Source: JAIEPX01 sp963725255
GTDB taxonomy: Bacteria > Pseudomonadota > Gammaproteobacteria > JAIEPX01
DNA: 64,000 bases
Reading direction: 5' to 3'
Assembly: GCA_963725255.1 (NCBI GenBank)
Contig: CAVRXV010000013.1
Coordinates: 7,788-71,787 of the forward strand
This document shows, piece after piece, positions 9,303 to 18,784 of this stretch (the first letter of the stretch is position 1; every line of letters begins with the position of its first letter). Under the pieces are notes generated by a model. That model was not told the DNA's origin. It saw nothing but the letters and a program-made list of their open reading frames with translations, and ran no database searches. The translations under genes were made by a program, and so were the position numbers.

Positions 9303-10538
9303 TTAAATGTCTAGTAATAATCGAGAAGGATCTTCGAGCATTTCTTTAATCGTCACTAAAAAACCCACTGATTCACGACCATCAATAATGCGATGATCAT
9401 AGGATAATGCAACATACATCATTGGTCGAATGACAATTTGACCATTTTCCACCACAGGGCGTTCGATAATATTATGCATCCCTAAAATTGCGCTTTGAGG
9501 TGGATTCAAAATAGGCGTTGATAGCATTGAGCCAAAAACACCGCCATTAGTAATAGTAAATGTACCGCCCGTTATTTCTTCAAGTTCTAATTTTCCATCA
9601 CTAGCTCGCACAGCATAATCATCAATTGCTTTTTCAATATCGGCCATATTCAGTTGATCCGCATCACGTAACACCGGAACGACTAAACCACGCGGCGTTG
9701 AAACAGCAATACCAATATCAAAATATCCATGATAAATAACATCATTTCCATCGATTGATGCATTAACAGCAGGGAATCGTTTTAAGCTTCAATAGCGGCT
9801 TTCACAAAAAATGACATAAAGCCTAAACTCACGCCATGTGTTTTTTCAAATTGCTCTTTATAATTTGAACGTAAATCAATCATCGTTTGCATATTGATTT
9901 CATTGAACGTCGTCAACATCGCTGCATTATGTTGTGCAGCCACTAATCGTTCTGCAATTTTTGCACGCAAACGTGACATCGGAACACGTTTTTCTGTTCG
10001 ATCACCTGCAACGACAGATTCAGCAACAGATGTTGGTGCTTGTAAGAATTTTTCAACATCTTCTTTAATAATACGACCACCTTTTCCAGTGCCTTTAATT
10101 TTACTGACATCAAATTTTGATCAGCAATCATTCGACGCAATGAAGGACTTAACTCAGCCATAATCGCTTCTGCGCCAGAAGAGGCTTTTTCAGCACTCGG
10201 AGCAGTAACTTTAGGCTGCTCAGCTGCGGCAGATTTTAATGCAGGTGCAGGCGCAGATTCAGCTGGCGCAGATGCTGGCGCACTCGCAGCCACTTTTCCT
10301 TCCCCTTAGAAATTCGTCCCAATATTTCTTCGGCTTTTACAATGTCACCTTCATGTTTTATAATTTCACCCAGTACTCCATCTGCTACTGCCGGAACTTC
10401 CAACATCACTTTATCCGTTTCAAGATCGACTAAATTTTCATCACGTTTAACAGCATCACCTGGTTTTTTATACCATTTGCGACAACTGCATCGGCTACTG
10501 ATTCTGGTAACACAGGTACTTTAATTTCAATGACTCAT
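9303..10538 (-). pseudogene. sucB: 2-oxoglutarate dehydrogenase E2 (dihydrolipoyl succinyltransferase), frameshifted
   Basis: The segments together cover all E2 domains. There is an N-terminal lipoyl domain with the lipoylated Lys in DLETDKVMLEV, and an Ala/Pro-rich linker (SAPASAPAESAPAPA). Then come the E3-binding domain LSPSLRRMIADQN and the acyltransferase core with FTITNGGVFGSMLSTP and the catalytic DHRIIDGRESVGF. About five single-base changes interrupt it: one extra base near 10532 within the first codons, and missing bases near 10482, 10304, 10122 and 9786. The spanned length (about 411 codons) equals the normal protein. It lies between sucA and sucC in the usual order. Confidence 0.87.
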
Positions 10539-10560
10539 GAATTTTCCTTAAATTACAGAT

Positions 10561-13369
10561 TTAATGCTCATCGACCAAATCAACTTGCTGCTGTTTATGC
10601 AGCGCAGGATAACCCGCGGCAGGCGCAGCAGAAGCAGCTCTTCCTGCATAGCTTAGTTTTTGATTCTCTGTTAAACAATTCACTAAACGGTGTCGTGTGA
10701 TAAACCAAGCACCTTGATTTTTTGGCTCTTCCTGACACCACACAAAATCTGTGTTTTTTCATATTGCGCGATAATCCGTTTTAAATTCATCATACGGAAA
10801 TGGATAAATTGTTCGACACGAATAATCGCAACATCTGTTAATCTGTCGTTCACGCCGTTCTGTCCAATAAATCATAATAGACTTTACCACAACAAAAAAT
10901 CACTTTACGTACTTTTCGCGGATCAATATCATCAATTTCAGGAATGACTAAATTAAAATCTCCTTTGGTTAATTCACTCAACGAATGAAACCGCTAATTT
11001 ATGACGCAATAAACTTTTCGGTGTCATCACAATTAATGGTTTGCGAAATGGGCGAATCATTTGACGACGTAACAAATGAAATATTTGTGCAGGTGTAGTG
11101 GGCACACATACTTGCATATTATCTTCCGCACACAATTGCAAATAACGTTCTAATCGTGCAGAAGAATGTTCTGGCCCCATTCCTTCATAACCATGTGGTA
11201 ATAACATCACTAAACCACATAATCGTTTCCATTTTTGCCAAGCAGAACTGATAAATTGATCGATAACCACTTGTGCGCCATTGGCAAAATCACCAAATTG
11301 TGCTTCCCAAAGCACTAGTCCTTTTGGCGCGGCCATTGCATAACCATATTCAAAACCCAGCACGGCTAATTCAGATAATAATGAATCATAAATTTGAAAA
11401 TGTGCTTGTTTCAGAATTTAAATGTGCAAAGGAACAAAAACATCGCCTGTTTCTTGATCATGCAAAACTGCATGCCGATGCGCAAATGTGCCACGACCGC
11501 AATCTTGACCAGACATTCGCACACTATAACCTTCGTGAACTAGAGTTGCATACGCTAAATTTCAGCAAATCCCCAATCACACGGTAATTCACCTTCAGCC
11601 ATTTTTAATCGGGAATTAACCATTAAATGCCCACTTGACGTTGCACATTAAAATTCTCGGGCAAAGTGTATAATAATTTTGCCGAGTTTTTTTATCGTAG
11701 CTTCCGTGGCAGTAGTATCAACCGTTTTTTGCCATTCTTCGCCTAAATAGGGCACAAATGCTTTGGCTAATTTATGACCTGCACCTGTCGTCGTTCGTGC
11801 AACTATCTCACCTTTATCTAAAGCATCACGATAATCATCCACCATTTTGTCTACATCAGCTTGATTCACAATCCCTGCAGCCACTAATTTTTGAGCATAT
11901 AATTCACGCGGTGTTAGATGTGATTTAATTTTTTTATACATTAATGGTTGAGATGCACTCGGTTCATCCGCTTCGTTATGACCATGACGACGATAACAAA
12001 CAAAATCAACACAATATCTTTTTTAAATTGTATGTCGATAATCAACTGCTAATTTTGCAAGAAATACGACTGCTTCAGGATCATCTCCATTCACATGAAA
12101 AACAGGTGCATCAATCATTTTAGCAATATCAGTGCAATATATACTGGAGCGCGCATCGCATGGATAACTCGTGGTAAATCCAACTTGATTATTAATCACA
12201 ATATGCACAGATCCACCGAGTACAGTAAGCACGAGTTTGTGACATATTAAATGTTTCCATCACAACACCCTGCCCCGAAACTGCTGCATCACCGTGCACT
12301 AAAACTGCCATACGCTTTAGAACCTGCTCCATCATGATGTCGATCTTGACGTGCACGAACTGAACCTAAAACCACTGCAGAAATCATTCCAAATGAGAAG
12401 GATTAAATGCTAACGATAAATGTACAGCATCGACCCGATAGCGTTTCAATATCGGAAGAAAACCTAGGTGATATTTAACATCGCCAGAGGTTAATCCATA
12501 ATTCTCGCGTGCCTTCAAATTCTTGAAATAATTCTTCAGGTGATTGCCCCATCACATTCACTAACATATTCAATCGACCACGATGTGCCATGCCAAATAC
12601 AACTTCTTCGATCTGATGCGTTCCAGATTCGTTCAACCACCGCTTGAATAAAGGGAATAAAACTATCTCCACCTTCTAATGAAAAACGTTTTTGACCCGG
12701 ATATTTAGATCCTAAATATTTTTCTAATCCATCGGCCGCAGTTAATTCTTTCAGAATTTTTATTTTAGTTTCATTCGGTAATTGATACGAACTTCCGTAT
12801 GATTCAAAACGATATTTTACCCACGCAAATTCATCGGGATCAGTGATGTACATAAATTCAGCACCAATAGAACCACAATAAGTCGCTTTCAATCGAGCAA
12901 AAATATCTGCAAGCGTCGATTGAGGAGCGCCCATTAATTCCGGCGCAGAAAATGTTTTTTTCAAATCAGCATCGGATAATCCATGGGATGCTAATTGTAA
13001 ATCTTTAACTTCTGGACGAGGTGAATCTAAAGCATCAAATTGCGCCGCTAAATGCCCGTGCACTTGATACGCATTGATCAATTGATCAACACAACGTTGT
13101 TTACGCTCCTCATGCACATCGGCAGAAATCATCATCGCTTTTTTAGGCTTGCGCACAATCTCAGCAAAATATTGTCTAATATCATCGTGAGAAATATCAG
13201 AACCATCAGCCCCTTTCACTTTAGGTAATTGAGAAAAATAATCTCGCCATTCCTGACTCACCGACTGAGGATTTTTAAGAAAATTTTCGTATAAACCTTC
13301 AACATAAGCAGCACTACCACCGGATAAATACGATGTATTATAAAATTCTTGCATCGATTTTTTTTGCAT
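10561..13369 (-). pseudogene. sucA: 2-oxoglutarate dehydrogenase E1, multiply frameshifted
   Basis: The span corresponds to about 935 codons, the normal E1 length. The ATG at 13369 (MQKKSMQEFYNTSYLSGG) has AAAGG 8 bases upstream. Conserved pieces in order are VVFGMAHRGRLNMLVNVMG, VINNQVGFTTSYPCDARS, the thiamine diphosphate region PVFHVNGDDPEAV, GQDCGRGTFAHRHAV, WEAQFGDFANGAQVVIDQF, LPHGYEGMGPEHSSARLERY and the C-terminal WCQEEPKNQGAWF. The first about 235 residues are one unbroken frame. After that at least eight frame changes occur, for example near 12660, 12495, 12020, 11640, 11545, 11418 and 10970. Substitutions are not obvious at the conserved sites, only indels. Confidence 0.87.
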
Positions 13370-13421
13370 TGTCATAACCTTTCTTTAGGAGTTCCCGCAT
13401 TAACGGGTACCGCTAACCTTA

Positions 13422-14120
13422 TTAAACAGCCTCATCTAAAATTTCTTTGCGTATCTCACCAATTGCTTTCGCAGGATTTAATCCTTTAGGACACACTGTC
13501 GTACAATTCATAATTGTTCGACAACGAAATAAACTAAACGCATCCTGCAGTGCAGCCAATCGATTTTCCGTTTGATTATCACGCGTATCTATAATAAAAC
13601 GATAGGCCCATAATAAAGCAGCAGGCCCCATAAATTTATCAGGATTCCACCACCACGAAGGACACGCACTAGAGCAACAGGCACACAAAATACATTCGTA
13701 CAATCCATCTAATTTTTCGCGATCTTCTGTAGATTGCAAACGTTCAGCGCTCGGTGGTTGTTCATCATTTTGTAAATACGGTTTTGCGCGTTCATATTGT
13801 TTATAAAACTGTGTCATATCGACAATTAAATCTCGAATAATAGGTAATCCCGGCAAAGGTCTGAGCACTACTTTATTAGGTAATTCATGCAGCGGCGTAA
13901 TACAAGCCAATCCATTTTTTCCATTAATATTCATGCCATCTGATCCACAAACACCTTCACCACAAGAGCGACGAACACCTAACGTAGGATCTTGTGTTTT
14001 TAATGCTTCAATAGCATCCAACAACATCTTGCCACGCACCGTGCTAAGATCGAGTTCGTAATCTTGCATTCTAGGTTTCGAATCGGTTTCAGGATTAAAA
14101 CGATAAATTGAAAAAATCAT
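13422..14120 (-). CDS. sdhB: Succinate dehydrogenase iron-sulfur subunit
   Basis: An intact 232-residue protein, normal length. The 2Fe-2S ligands are in RRSCGEGVCGSDGMNING. The 4Fe-4S and 3Fe-4S ligands are in YECILCACCSSACPSWW and CRTIMNCTTVCPKGLNP. It carries electrons from the SdhA flavin to the SdhCD membrane anchor. It sits between the broken sdhA and sucA yet has no frame defect. Confidence 0.97.
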   Translation of the reverse strand: MIFSIYRFNPETDSKPRMQDYELDLSTVRGKMLLDAIEALKTQDPTLGVRRSCGEGVCGSDGMNINGKNGLACITPLHELPNKVVLRPLPGLPIIRDLIVDMTQFYKQYERAKPYLQNDEQPPSAERLQSTEDREKLDGLYECILCACCSSACPSWWWNPDKFMGPAALLWAYRFIIDTRDNQTENRLAALQDAFSLFRCRTIMNCTTVCPKGLNPAKAIGEIRKEILDEAV

Positions 14121-14122
14121 CT

Positions 14123-15895
14123 TTACTCACTCTCACTCAAAGGAATGGGTTCAACTTCTTTAGGACTCATATTTACCGATCGATAGGCCAGTCGACCATC
14201 TTCAAAAATAATGGAATGTTTCTGCCAATTTTTATCATCACGTTTAGGAAAATCCAATCGTGAATGCGCACCACGACTTTCTTGTCGTTTTGTCGCTAAA
14301 ACAGCGGATGCTTTTGCAACTTCCATTAAATTATCTAACTCTAATGCTTCAATTCGTGCCGTATTAAAAACTTTACTTTTATCTTTTAAATGAGCTTGAG
14401 CAATTCTTTTTTGAACGGCTTCTAATCGTCCCAACCCACTTCCATTGATGGCCCATCTCGAAATACACCAAAATCTTCTTGCATAACGCTTTGCAAATCT
14501 AAACGTAACGCTGGAACATCTTCACCTGAATTAGAATTTTCCCATCGCTGAATTCGAGAAAGTGCTTTATCAATATCTTCTTGATCAACAGCCGGAGCCT
14601 CTTCTTTTTCACGTAAGGATTTTTCTAAAAATAATCCAACCGCTCGACCAAACACAACAAAATCTAACAAAGAATTTCCACCTAAACGATTCGCGCCATG
14701 CACAGAAACACAAGCACATTCGCCAGCTGCATATAATCCGTCAATAATTTGATCTTCGCCTTTTTCATTCACAGTCAATGCTTGTCCATGAATATTGGTC
14801 GGAATTCCACCCATCATATAATGACAGGTTGGAACCACAGGAATTGGTTCTTTAATAGGATCAACATCCGCAAATGTTTTTGCTAATTCACTAATTCCAG
14901 GTAACGCGTTTTTAATAACTTCAGCTCCTAAATGATCTAATTTTAACAACACATAATCGCCATTCGGACCACAACCACGACCTTCACGAATTTCTATCAT
15001 CGATGCGCGAGAAACCACATCACGTACAGGCTAAATCTTTTAGATGAGGTGCATAACGTTCCATAAAACGTTCACCATTTTTATTAATTAGATAGCCACC
15101 TTCACCACGAGAACCTTCTGTAATTAATACACCGACACCCGCAATTCCCGTCGGATGAAATTGCCACATTTCCATATCTTGTAAGGGGAAATCCAGCCCG
15201 CAAAACCATGCCTAATCCATCGCCCGTATTAATATACGCATTGGTGGTGACTATGAAAAATTCTGTCCTGCACCACCCGTTGCTAACACTGTTGCGCGTG
15301 AACGTAAAAAAACCATTTCACCGGTTTCAATACACAATGCAATAACACCAGCAACACCGCCAGTTTTTGATTTAACTAAATCAATGGCATACCATTCATT
15401 AAAAAAAGTTGTTTTATGCTTCAACATTTTTTTGATACAACGTATGCAATAATGCATGTCCGGTTCGATCTGCAGCGGCACAAGTTCGATGCGCTTGTTC
15501 ACCACCAAAATTTAATGTTTGCCCACCAAAAGCGCGTTGATAAATTTTGCCATTCTTCATGCGTGAAAAAGGCAATCCCATATGTTCTAATTCATAATAC
15601 TGTAGCAGGCGCATGTTTACACATATATTCAATACGCATCTTGATCACCTAAATAATCCGAACCTTTAACGGTATCAAACATATGCCAACGCCAATCATC
15701 TTTTCCATCAGTATTTCCTAATGCGGCATTAATTCCACCTTGAGCAGAAACAGTATGAGAACGCGTTGGAAATACTTTAGATATGCAGGCAACTTTTAAT
15801 CCGGATTGCGCCAATTGAAGTGATGCGCGCAAACCAGCACCACCACCACCTACGATGACTGCATCAAAATATTGTTCAGAAATAGGCATGCTCAT
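14123..15895 (-). pseudogene. sdhA: Succinate dehydrogenase flavoprotein subunit, frameshifted
   Basis: The span fits the normal about 590 residues. The ATG at 15895 follows GGGAGAG. Recognisable pieces are the FAD-binding VIVGGGGAGLRASLQLAQSG, the covalent-FAD His region PTRSHTVSAQGGINAALGN, AFGGQTLNFGGEQAHRTC, PVVPTCHYMMGGIPTNIHGQ, GANRLGGNSLLDFVVFGRA and the C-terminal ESRGAHSRLDFPKRDDKNW. At least seven single-base changes break it, near 15635, 15603, 15415, 15255, 15188, 15030 and 14435, mostly extra bases. The neighbours sdhB and sdhD are intact. Confidence 0.87.
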
Positions 15896-15920
15896 TAACT
15901 CTCCCATTGATAAAACAGCG

Positions 15921-16265
15921 CTACGACCATAGTATCAAAACGCTCCACACCACGATTCCCATCAATCCCAGTATAGTAGAGATCTGTAAAATTAAACGTA
16001 ACCAAACCACCTTAATATAATCGGTATAAATCGTCCACATGCCTACCCAGGCATGAAAAACTAAACTCAACACCACCAAAACGCTCAACACCCGAACCGC
16101 GGTATTATGGTAAACATCGTGCCAAAAGTGATAGCTCAAGTGCTCTACCGACAAAACATAGGCCAAAATCACAACACTATAGAGTGCCATAACAACGGCA
16201 GTGACACGCTGAATAATCCAATCGCGGACGCCATTTCGACTTAGACTGGTCACATTATCTACCAT
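15921..16265 (-). CDS. sdhD: Succinate dehydrogenase membrane anchor subunit
   Basis: A 114-residue protein with three hydrophobic segments, the length expected for SdhD. RDWIIQRVTAVVMALYSVV near the start is the typical opening, and HAWVGMWTIYTDYIKV contains residues of the haem/quinone region. The ATG at 16265 has GGAGG 11 bases upstream and overlaps the end of sdhC, as is usual in this operon. Confidence 0.95.
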   Translation of the reverse strand: MVDNVTSLSRNGVRDWIIQRVTAVVMALYSVVILAYVLSVEHLSYHFWHDVYHNTAVRVLSVLVVLSLVFHAWVGMWTIYTDYIKVVWLRLILQISTILGLMGIVVWSVLILWS

Positions 16266-16636
16266 AACCAAATCCCTCCTAGAACAACCAATACTCCTGT
16301 CAACAGCATCACAATCATCGCGCTCATTCGTGCAGCTCGTAATGATTCACCATATCCCATATCCATGACAATATGCCGAATACCCGCACACAAATGAAAA
16401 GCTATGAAGAGCCACAGGGCTAATGCGATCAACTTACCAGACGGTTCAGCTAAATAACTAGCGATTGTATTAAAACCGGCCTCATCAGACAAAGTCAGTC
16501 CTAAAGACCATAGAATCAGAGGTAAAGATAAAAAAAGCAAAATGCCTGTAATACGATGTAATATGGATAACACAGCCGTTATAGGCTGTTTGATTGTCAA
16601 CAAATTCAAATTCACGGGTCGTGAGTGTTTGAGCAT
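16259..16636 (-). CDS. sdhC: Succinate dehydrogenase cytochrome b556 subunit
   Basis: About 125 residues with three membrane segments. RPVNLNLLTI and SILHRITGILLF match the SdhC N-terminus, and HLCAGIRHIVMDMGYGE contains the haem ligand His. The start at 16636 follows AGGGA with 7-base spacing; longer starts at 16642 or 16681 are possible. It is the first gene of sdhCDAB-sucABCD, divergent from gltA. Confidence 0.94.
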   Translation of the reverse strand: MLKHSRPVNLNLLTIKQPITAVLSILHRITGILLFLSLPLILWSLGLTLSDEAGFNTIASYLAEPSGKLIALALWLFIAFHLCAGIRHIVMDMGYGESLRAARMSAMIVMLLTGVLVVLGGIWLW

Positions 16637-16730
16637 AATCATTCCCTGTTGTGATATCAATGACGATTTCCTTTGAATCATATCACACGAGACTCAAAAA
16701 AACAGGGGATAACTAAACTTGGGTCAGGAG

Positions 16731-16832
16731 GGGGTCAAGTCTTGAAACATGAATTAAGCAATAACTCTCAGAGTGTAATCAATAGTTTTACTGATCTTTG
16801 ACTGCTTAATTCATGTTTCAAGACTTGACCCC
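16731..16832. repeat. Constant-end inverted repeat A (sdhC-gltA spacer)
   Basis: Perfect 30-base arms at 16731-16760 and 16803-16832 around a 42-base loop. The outer end GGGGTCAAGTCTTGA is shared with other loci in the window; the inner half is not. It lies in the divergent spacer between sdhC and gltA. Confidence 0.92.
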
Positions 16833-16846
16833 ATCACCACTCTCAC

Positions 16847-16874
16847 GCGACAATGCGTGCGACCGTGCTATACT
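16847..16874 (+). promoter_or_regulatory. Possible gltA promoter
   Basis: GCGACA (16847-16852) and TATACT (16869-16874) with a 16-base spacer, 30 bases before the gltA start. The -10 is good and the -35 weak. It begins just outside inverted repeat A. Confidence 0.45.
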
Positions 16875-16904
16875 GTTATCTGATTAAATGCTTTAGGAGC
16901 CTCC

Positions 16905-18194
16905 ATGGATAGTTGTAAGTTAACATTTAATAATCAAACGCTTGATTTACCCATACGTCATGGAACATTGGGCCCTGATGTTATCGATATACACTCGCTC
17001 GCAAAAAACAATATTTTCACATTTGATCCTGGCTATATGTCCACAGCCTCTTGTGAATCAAAAATCACTTTCATTGACGGCGATGCTGGCGTTCTTCTTT
17101 ATCGTGGCTACCCCATCGATCAACTGTCAGAACAATGCGATTATATGGAAGTGTGCCACTTACTGTTATTCGGAGAATTGCCGACCCAATCACAGCACCA
17201 AGATTTTGTGCAACGAATTAATGCCCATACCATGGTTCACGAACAAATACATGGTTTCCTAAACGGCTTTAGACGCGACGCTCACCCAATGGCCGTGATG
17301 GTCGGCGTGATCGGTGCACTTTCTGCTTTTTATCATGATTCATTGGATATCGATAATCCTGAGCACCGAATGAAATCCGCCTTCCGCATCATCGCAAAAG
17401 TGCCTACCATTGCAGCAATGTGCTATAAATATTCTATTGGAGATCCATTTGTTTATCCTGAAAATGATATGTCGTATGCCGAGAATTTTCTTAACATGAT
17501 GTTCAGCGTGCCTACACAAAAATCCACACCGAATCCGGTTTTAGTTCGAGCCATTGATCGCATTTTCACGTTGCACGCCGATCACGAACAAAATGCTTCA
17601 ACTTCTACAGTTCGTCTTGCAGGATCAACAGGCGCCAATCCATTTGCCTGTATTTCAGCGGGAATTGCTGCGCTTTGGGGGCGCGCTCACGGCGGTGCGA
17701 ATGAAGCCTGCTTAAATATGCTCCACGAAATTGGTGACGAATCACACATCAATGAATACCTCAAACGCTCAAAAGATAAAAACGACCCTTTCCGTTTAAT
17801 GGGATTTGGTCACCGCGTTTATAAAAACTACGATCCTCGAGCGAAAGTGATGCAACAAACCTGTTACGAAGTGTTGGAAGCGACGGGTCGTCGTGACGAT
17901 CCTTTGTTTAAACTTGCGATGAAACTCGAAAAGATTGCTCTCGAAGACGAGTATTTTGTAGAGAAAAAACTCTATCCAAACGTCGATTATTACTCAGGAA
18001 TCACCCTCAGCGCGATTGGCATTCCAAGCACCATGTTCACTGTGATGTTCGCCATCGCTAGAACTGTAGGCTGGATCTCGCATTGGCATGAAATGATCAG
18101 CGACCCTGATAGACGTCTGGGTCGTCCTCGTCAGTTGTATACAGGACCCACAGAACGCAACGTTGAGGCTATCGATAAAAGGGGTCAAGTCTAA
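16905..18194 (+). CDS. gltA: Citrate synthase
   Basis: An intact type II citrate synthase of 429 residues that condenses oxaloacetate and acetyl-CoA. Catalytic residues are visible: His262 in AHGGANEA, His303 in FGHRVYKNYDPRAK and Asp361 in NVDYYSG. AGGAG lies before the ATG. The last residues (KRGQV) and the stop are encoded by the first bases of inverted repeat B rather than by a family-like C-terminus, so the end has been remodelled. It is divergent from sdhCDAB-sucABCD as in many gammaproteobacteria. Confidence 0.97.
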   Translation: MDSCKLTFNNQTLDLPIRHGTLGPDVIDIHSLAKNNIFTFDPGYMSTASCESKITFIDGDAGVLLYRGYPIDQLSEQCDYMEVCHLLLFGELPTQSQHQDFVQRINAHTMVHEQIHGFLNGFRRDAHPMAVMVGVIGALSAFYHDSLDIDNPEHRMKSAFRIIAKVPTIAAMCYKYSIGDPFVYPENDMSYAENFLNMMFSVPTQKSTPNPVLVRAIDRIFTLHADHEQNASTSTVRLAGSTGANPFACISAGIAALWGRAHGGANEACLNMLHEIGDESHINEYLKRSKDKNDPFRLMGFGHRVYKNYDPRAKVMQQTCYEVLEATGRRDDPLFKLAMKLEKIALEDEYFVEKKLYPNVDYYSGITLSAIGIPSTMFTVMFAIARTVGWISHWHEMISDPDRRLGRPRQLYTGPTERNVEAIDKRGQV

Positions 18195-18278
18195 GATTGC
18201 TACATTCTCAGAGCTAGTCCATGATTCTCGATTGTTACATTCTTAGTCTGAGAATGTAGCAATCTTAGACTTGACCCC
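18181..18278. repeat. Constant-end inverted repeat B (3' end of gltA)
   Basis: Perfect 31-base arms at 18181-18211 and 18248-18278 around a 36-base loop. The outer end GGGGTCAAGTCTAAGATTG is shared; the interior differs from repeat A. It supplies the gltA stop codon. Confidence 0.92.
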
Positions 18279-18281
18279 TCC

Positions 18282-18321
18282 AAAAAAAAAGCAGCTCTAG
18301 CCAATGGCCAGAGCTGCTTTT
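18282..18321 (-). terminator. Rho-independent terminator of rpmE
   Basis: On the minus strand the stem GCAGCTCT/AGAGCTGC (18291-18298 with 18310-18317) is followed by nine T (18282-18290). Four T on the other side may let it also stop plus-strand transcripts from gltA. Confidence 0.88.
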
Positions 18322-18354
18322 AATGAGGGTAGGTAGGTCCTCAAAATCAGAAAA

Positions 18355-18573
18355 TTATTCCTTACTTTCCTGCTTTCTCGCGTACTTCTGCTTAAAGCGA
18401 TCCACACGACCCGCAGTATCTATCAGCTTTTGCTTGCCTGTATAGAAAGGATGGCATTCTGAGCATATTTCAATATGCAAATCGCCAGGTCGAGTTGAAT
18501 GCGTAGTGAAATTAACACCACAGCTACAGTTTACTTTAATCTCGTTATACGTAGGATGAATATCAGTTTGCAT
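18355..18573 (-). CDS. rpmE: 50S ribosomal protein bL31
   Basis: A 72-residue ribosomal protein of the zinc-binding type: CSCG near residue 16 and CSECHPFYTGKQK near residue 37 give the four Cys ligands, and GRVDRFKQKY is the conserved tail. DIHPTY at the N-terminus is typical. It is monocistronic with its own strong terminator. Confidence 0.97.
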   Translation of the reverse strand: MQTDIHPTYNEIKVNCSCGVNFTTHSTRPGDLHIEICSECHPFYTGKQKLIDTAGRVDRFKQKYARKQESKE

Positions 18574-18625
18574 GTCCGGTCTCTTTAATCGTCAAAGGGG
18601 TAGATCTTACCAGAGCCGAGAACCA

Positions 18626-18670
18626 GGGGTCAAGCCTAAGATTGCTGGGGGGAAGGGGTCAGATCTTTGC
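18626..18670 (+). repeat. Two half-copies of the constant-end repeat
   Basis: GGGGTCAAGCCTAAGATTGC at 18626 and GGGGTCAGATCTTTGC at 18655 are in the same direction without matching right arms. They may be decayed remnants of inverted repeats. Confidence 0.7.
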
Positions 18671-18693
18671 TTGATACATACCAACCTCATCTA

Positions 18694-18759
18694 GTCATCG
18701 CGAGCGAAGCGTGGCGATCCAGACTTTTTTCTGGATCGCCACGCTTCGCTCGCGATGAC
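18694..18759. repeat. 66-bp perfect palindrome
   Basis: Arms of 29 bases (18694-18722 and 18731-18759), starting GTCATCGCGAGCGAAGCGTG, are exact inverted copies around an 8-base loop (actttttt). It is GC-rich in AT-rich surroundings. Sequences of this kind are widespread palindromic repeats in intracellular and environmental bacteria (recalled, not searched). Confidence 0.92.
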
Positions 18760-18784
18760 AGATTAGCCTACCCCCACTTAACCC

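Noticed and set aside
7246..15895. Programmed frameshifting as an explanation for the TCA genes
   Set aside because: About 28 sites in five genes without a common slippery sequence or stimulatory structure; insertions and deletions are mixed and include a plain nonsense codon.
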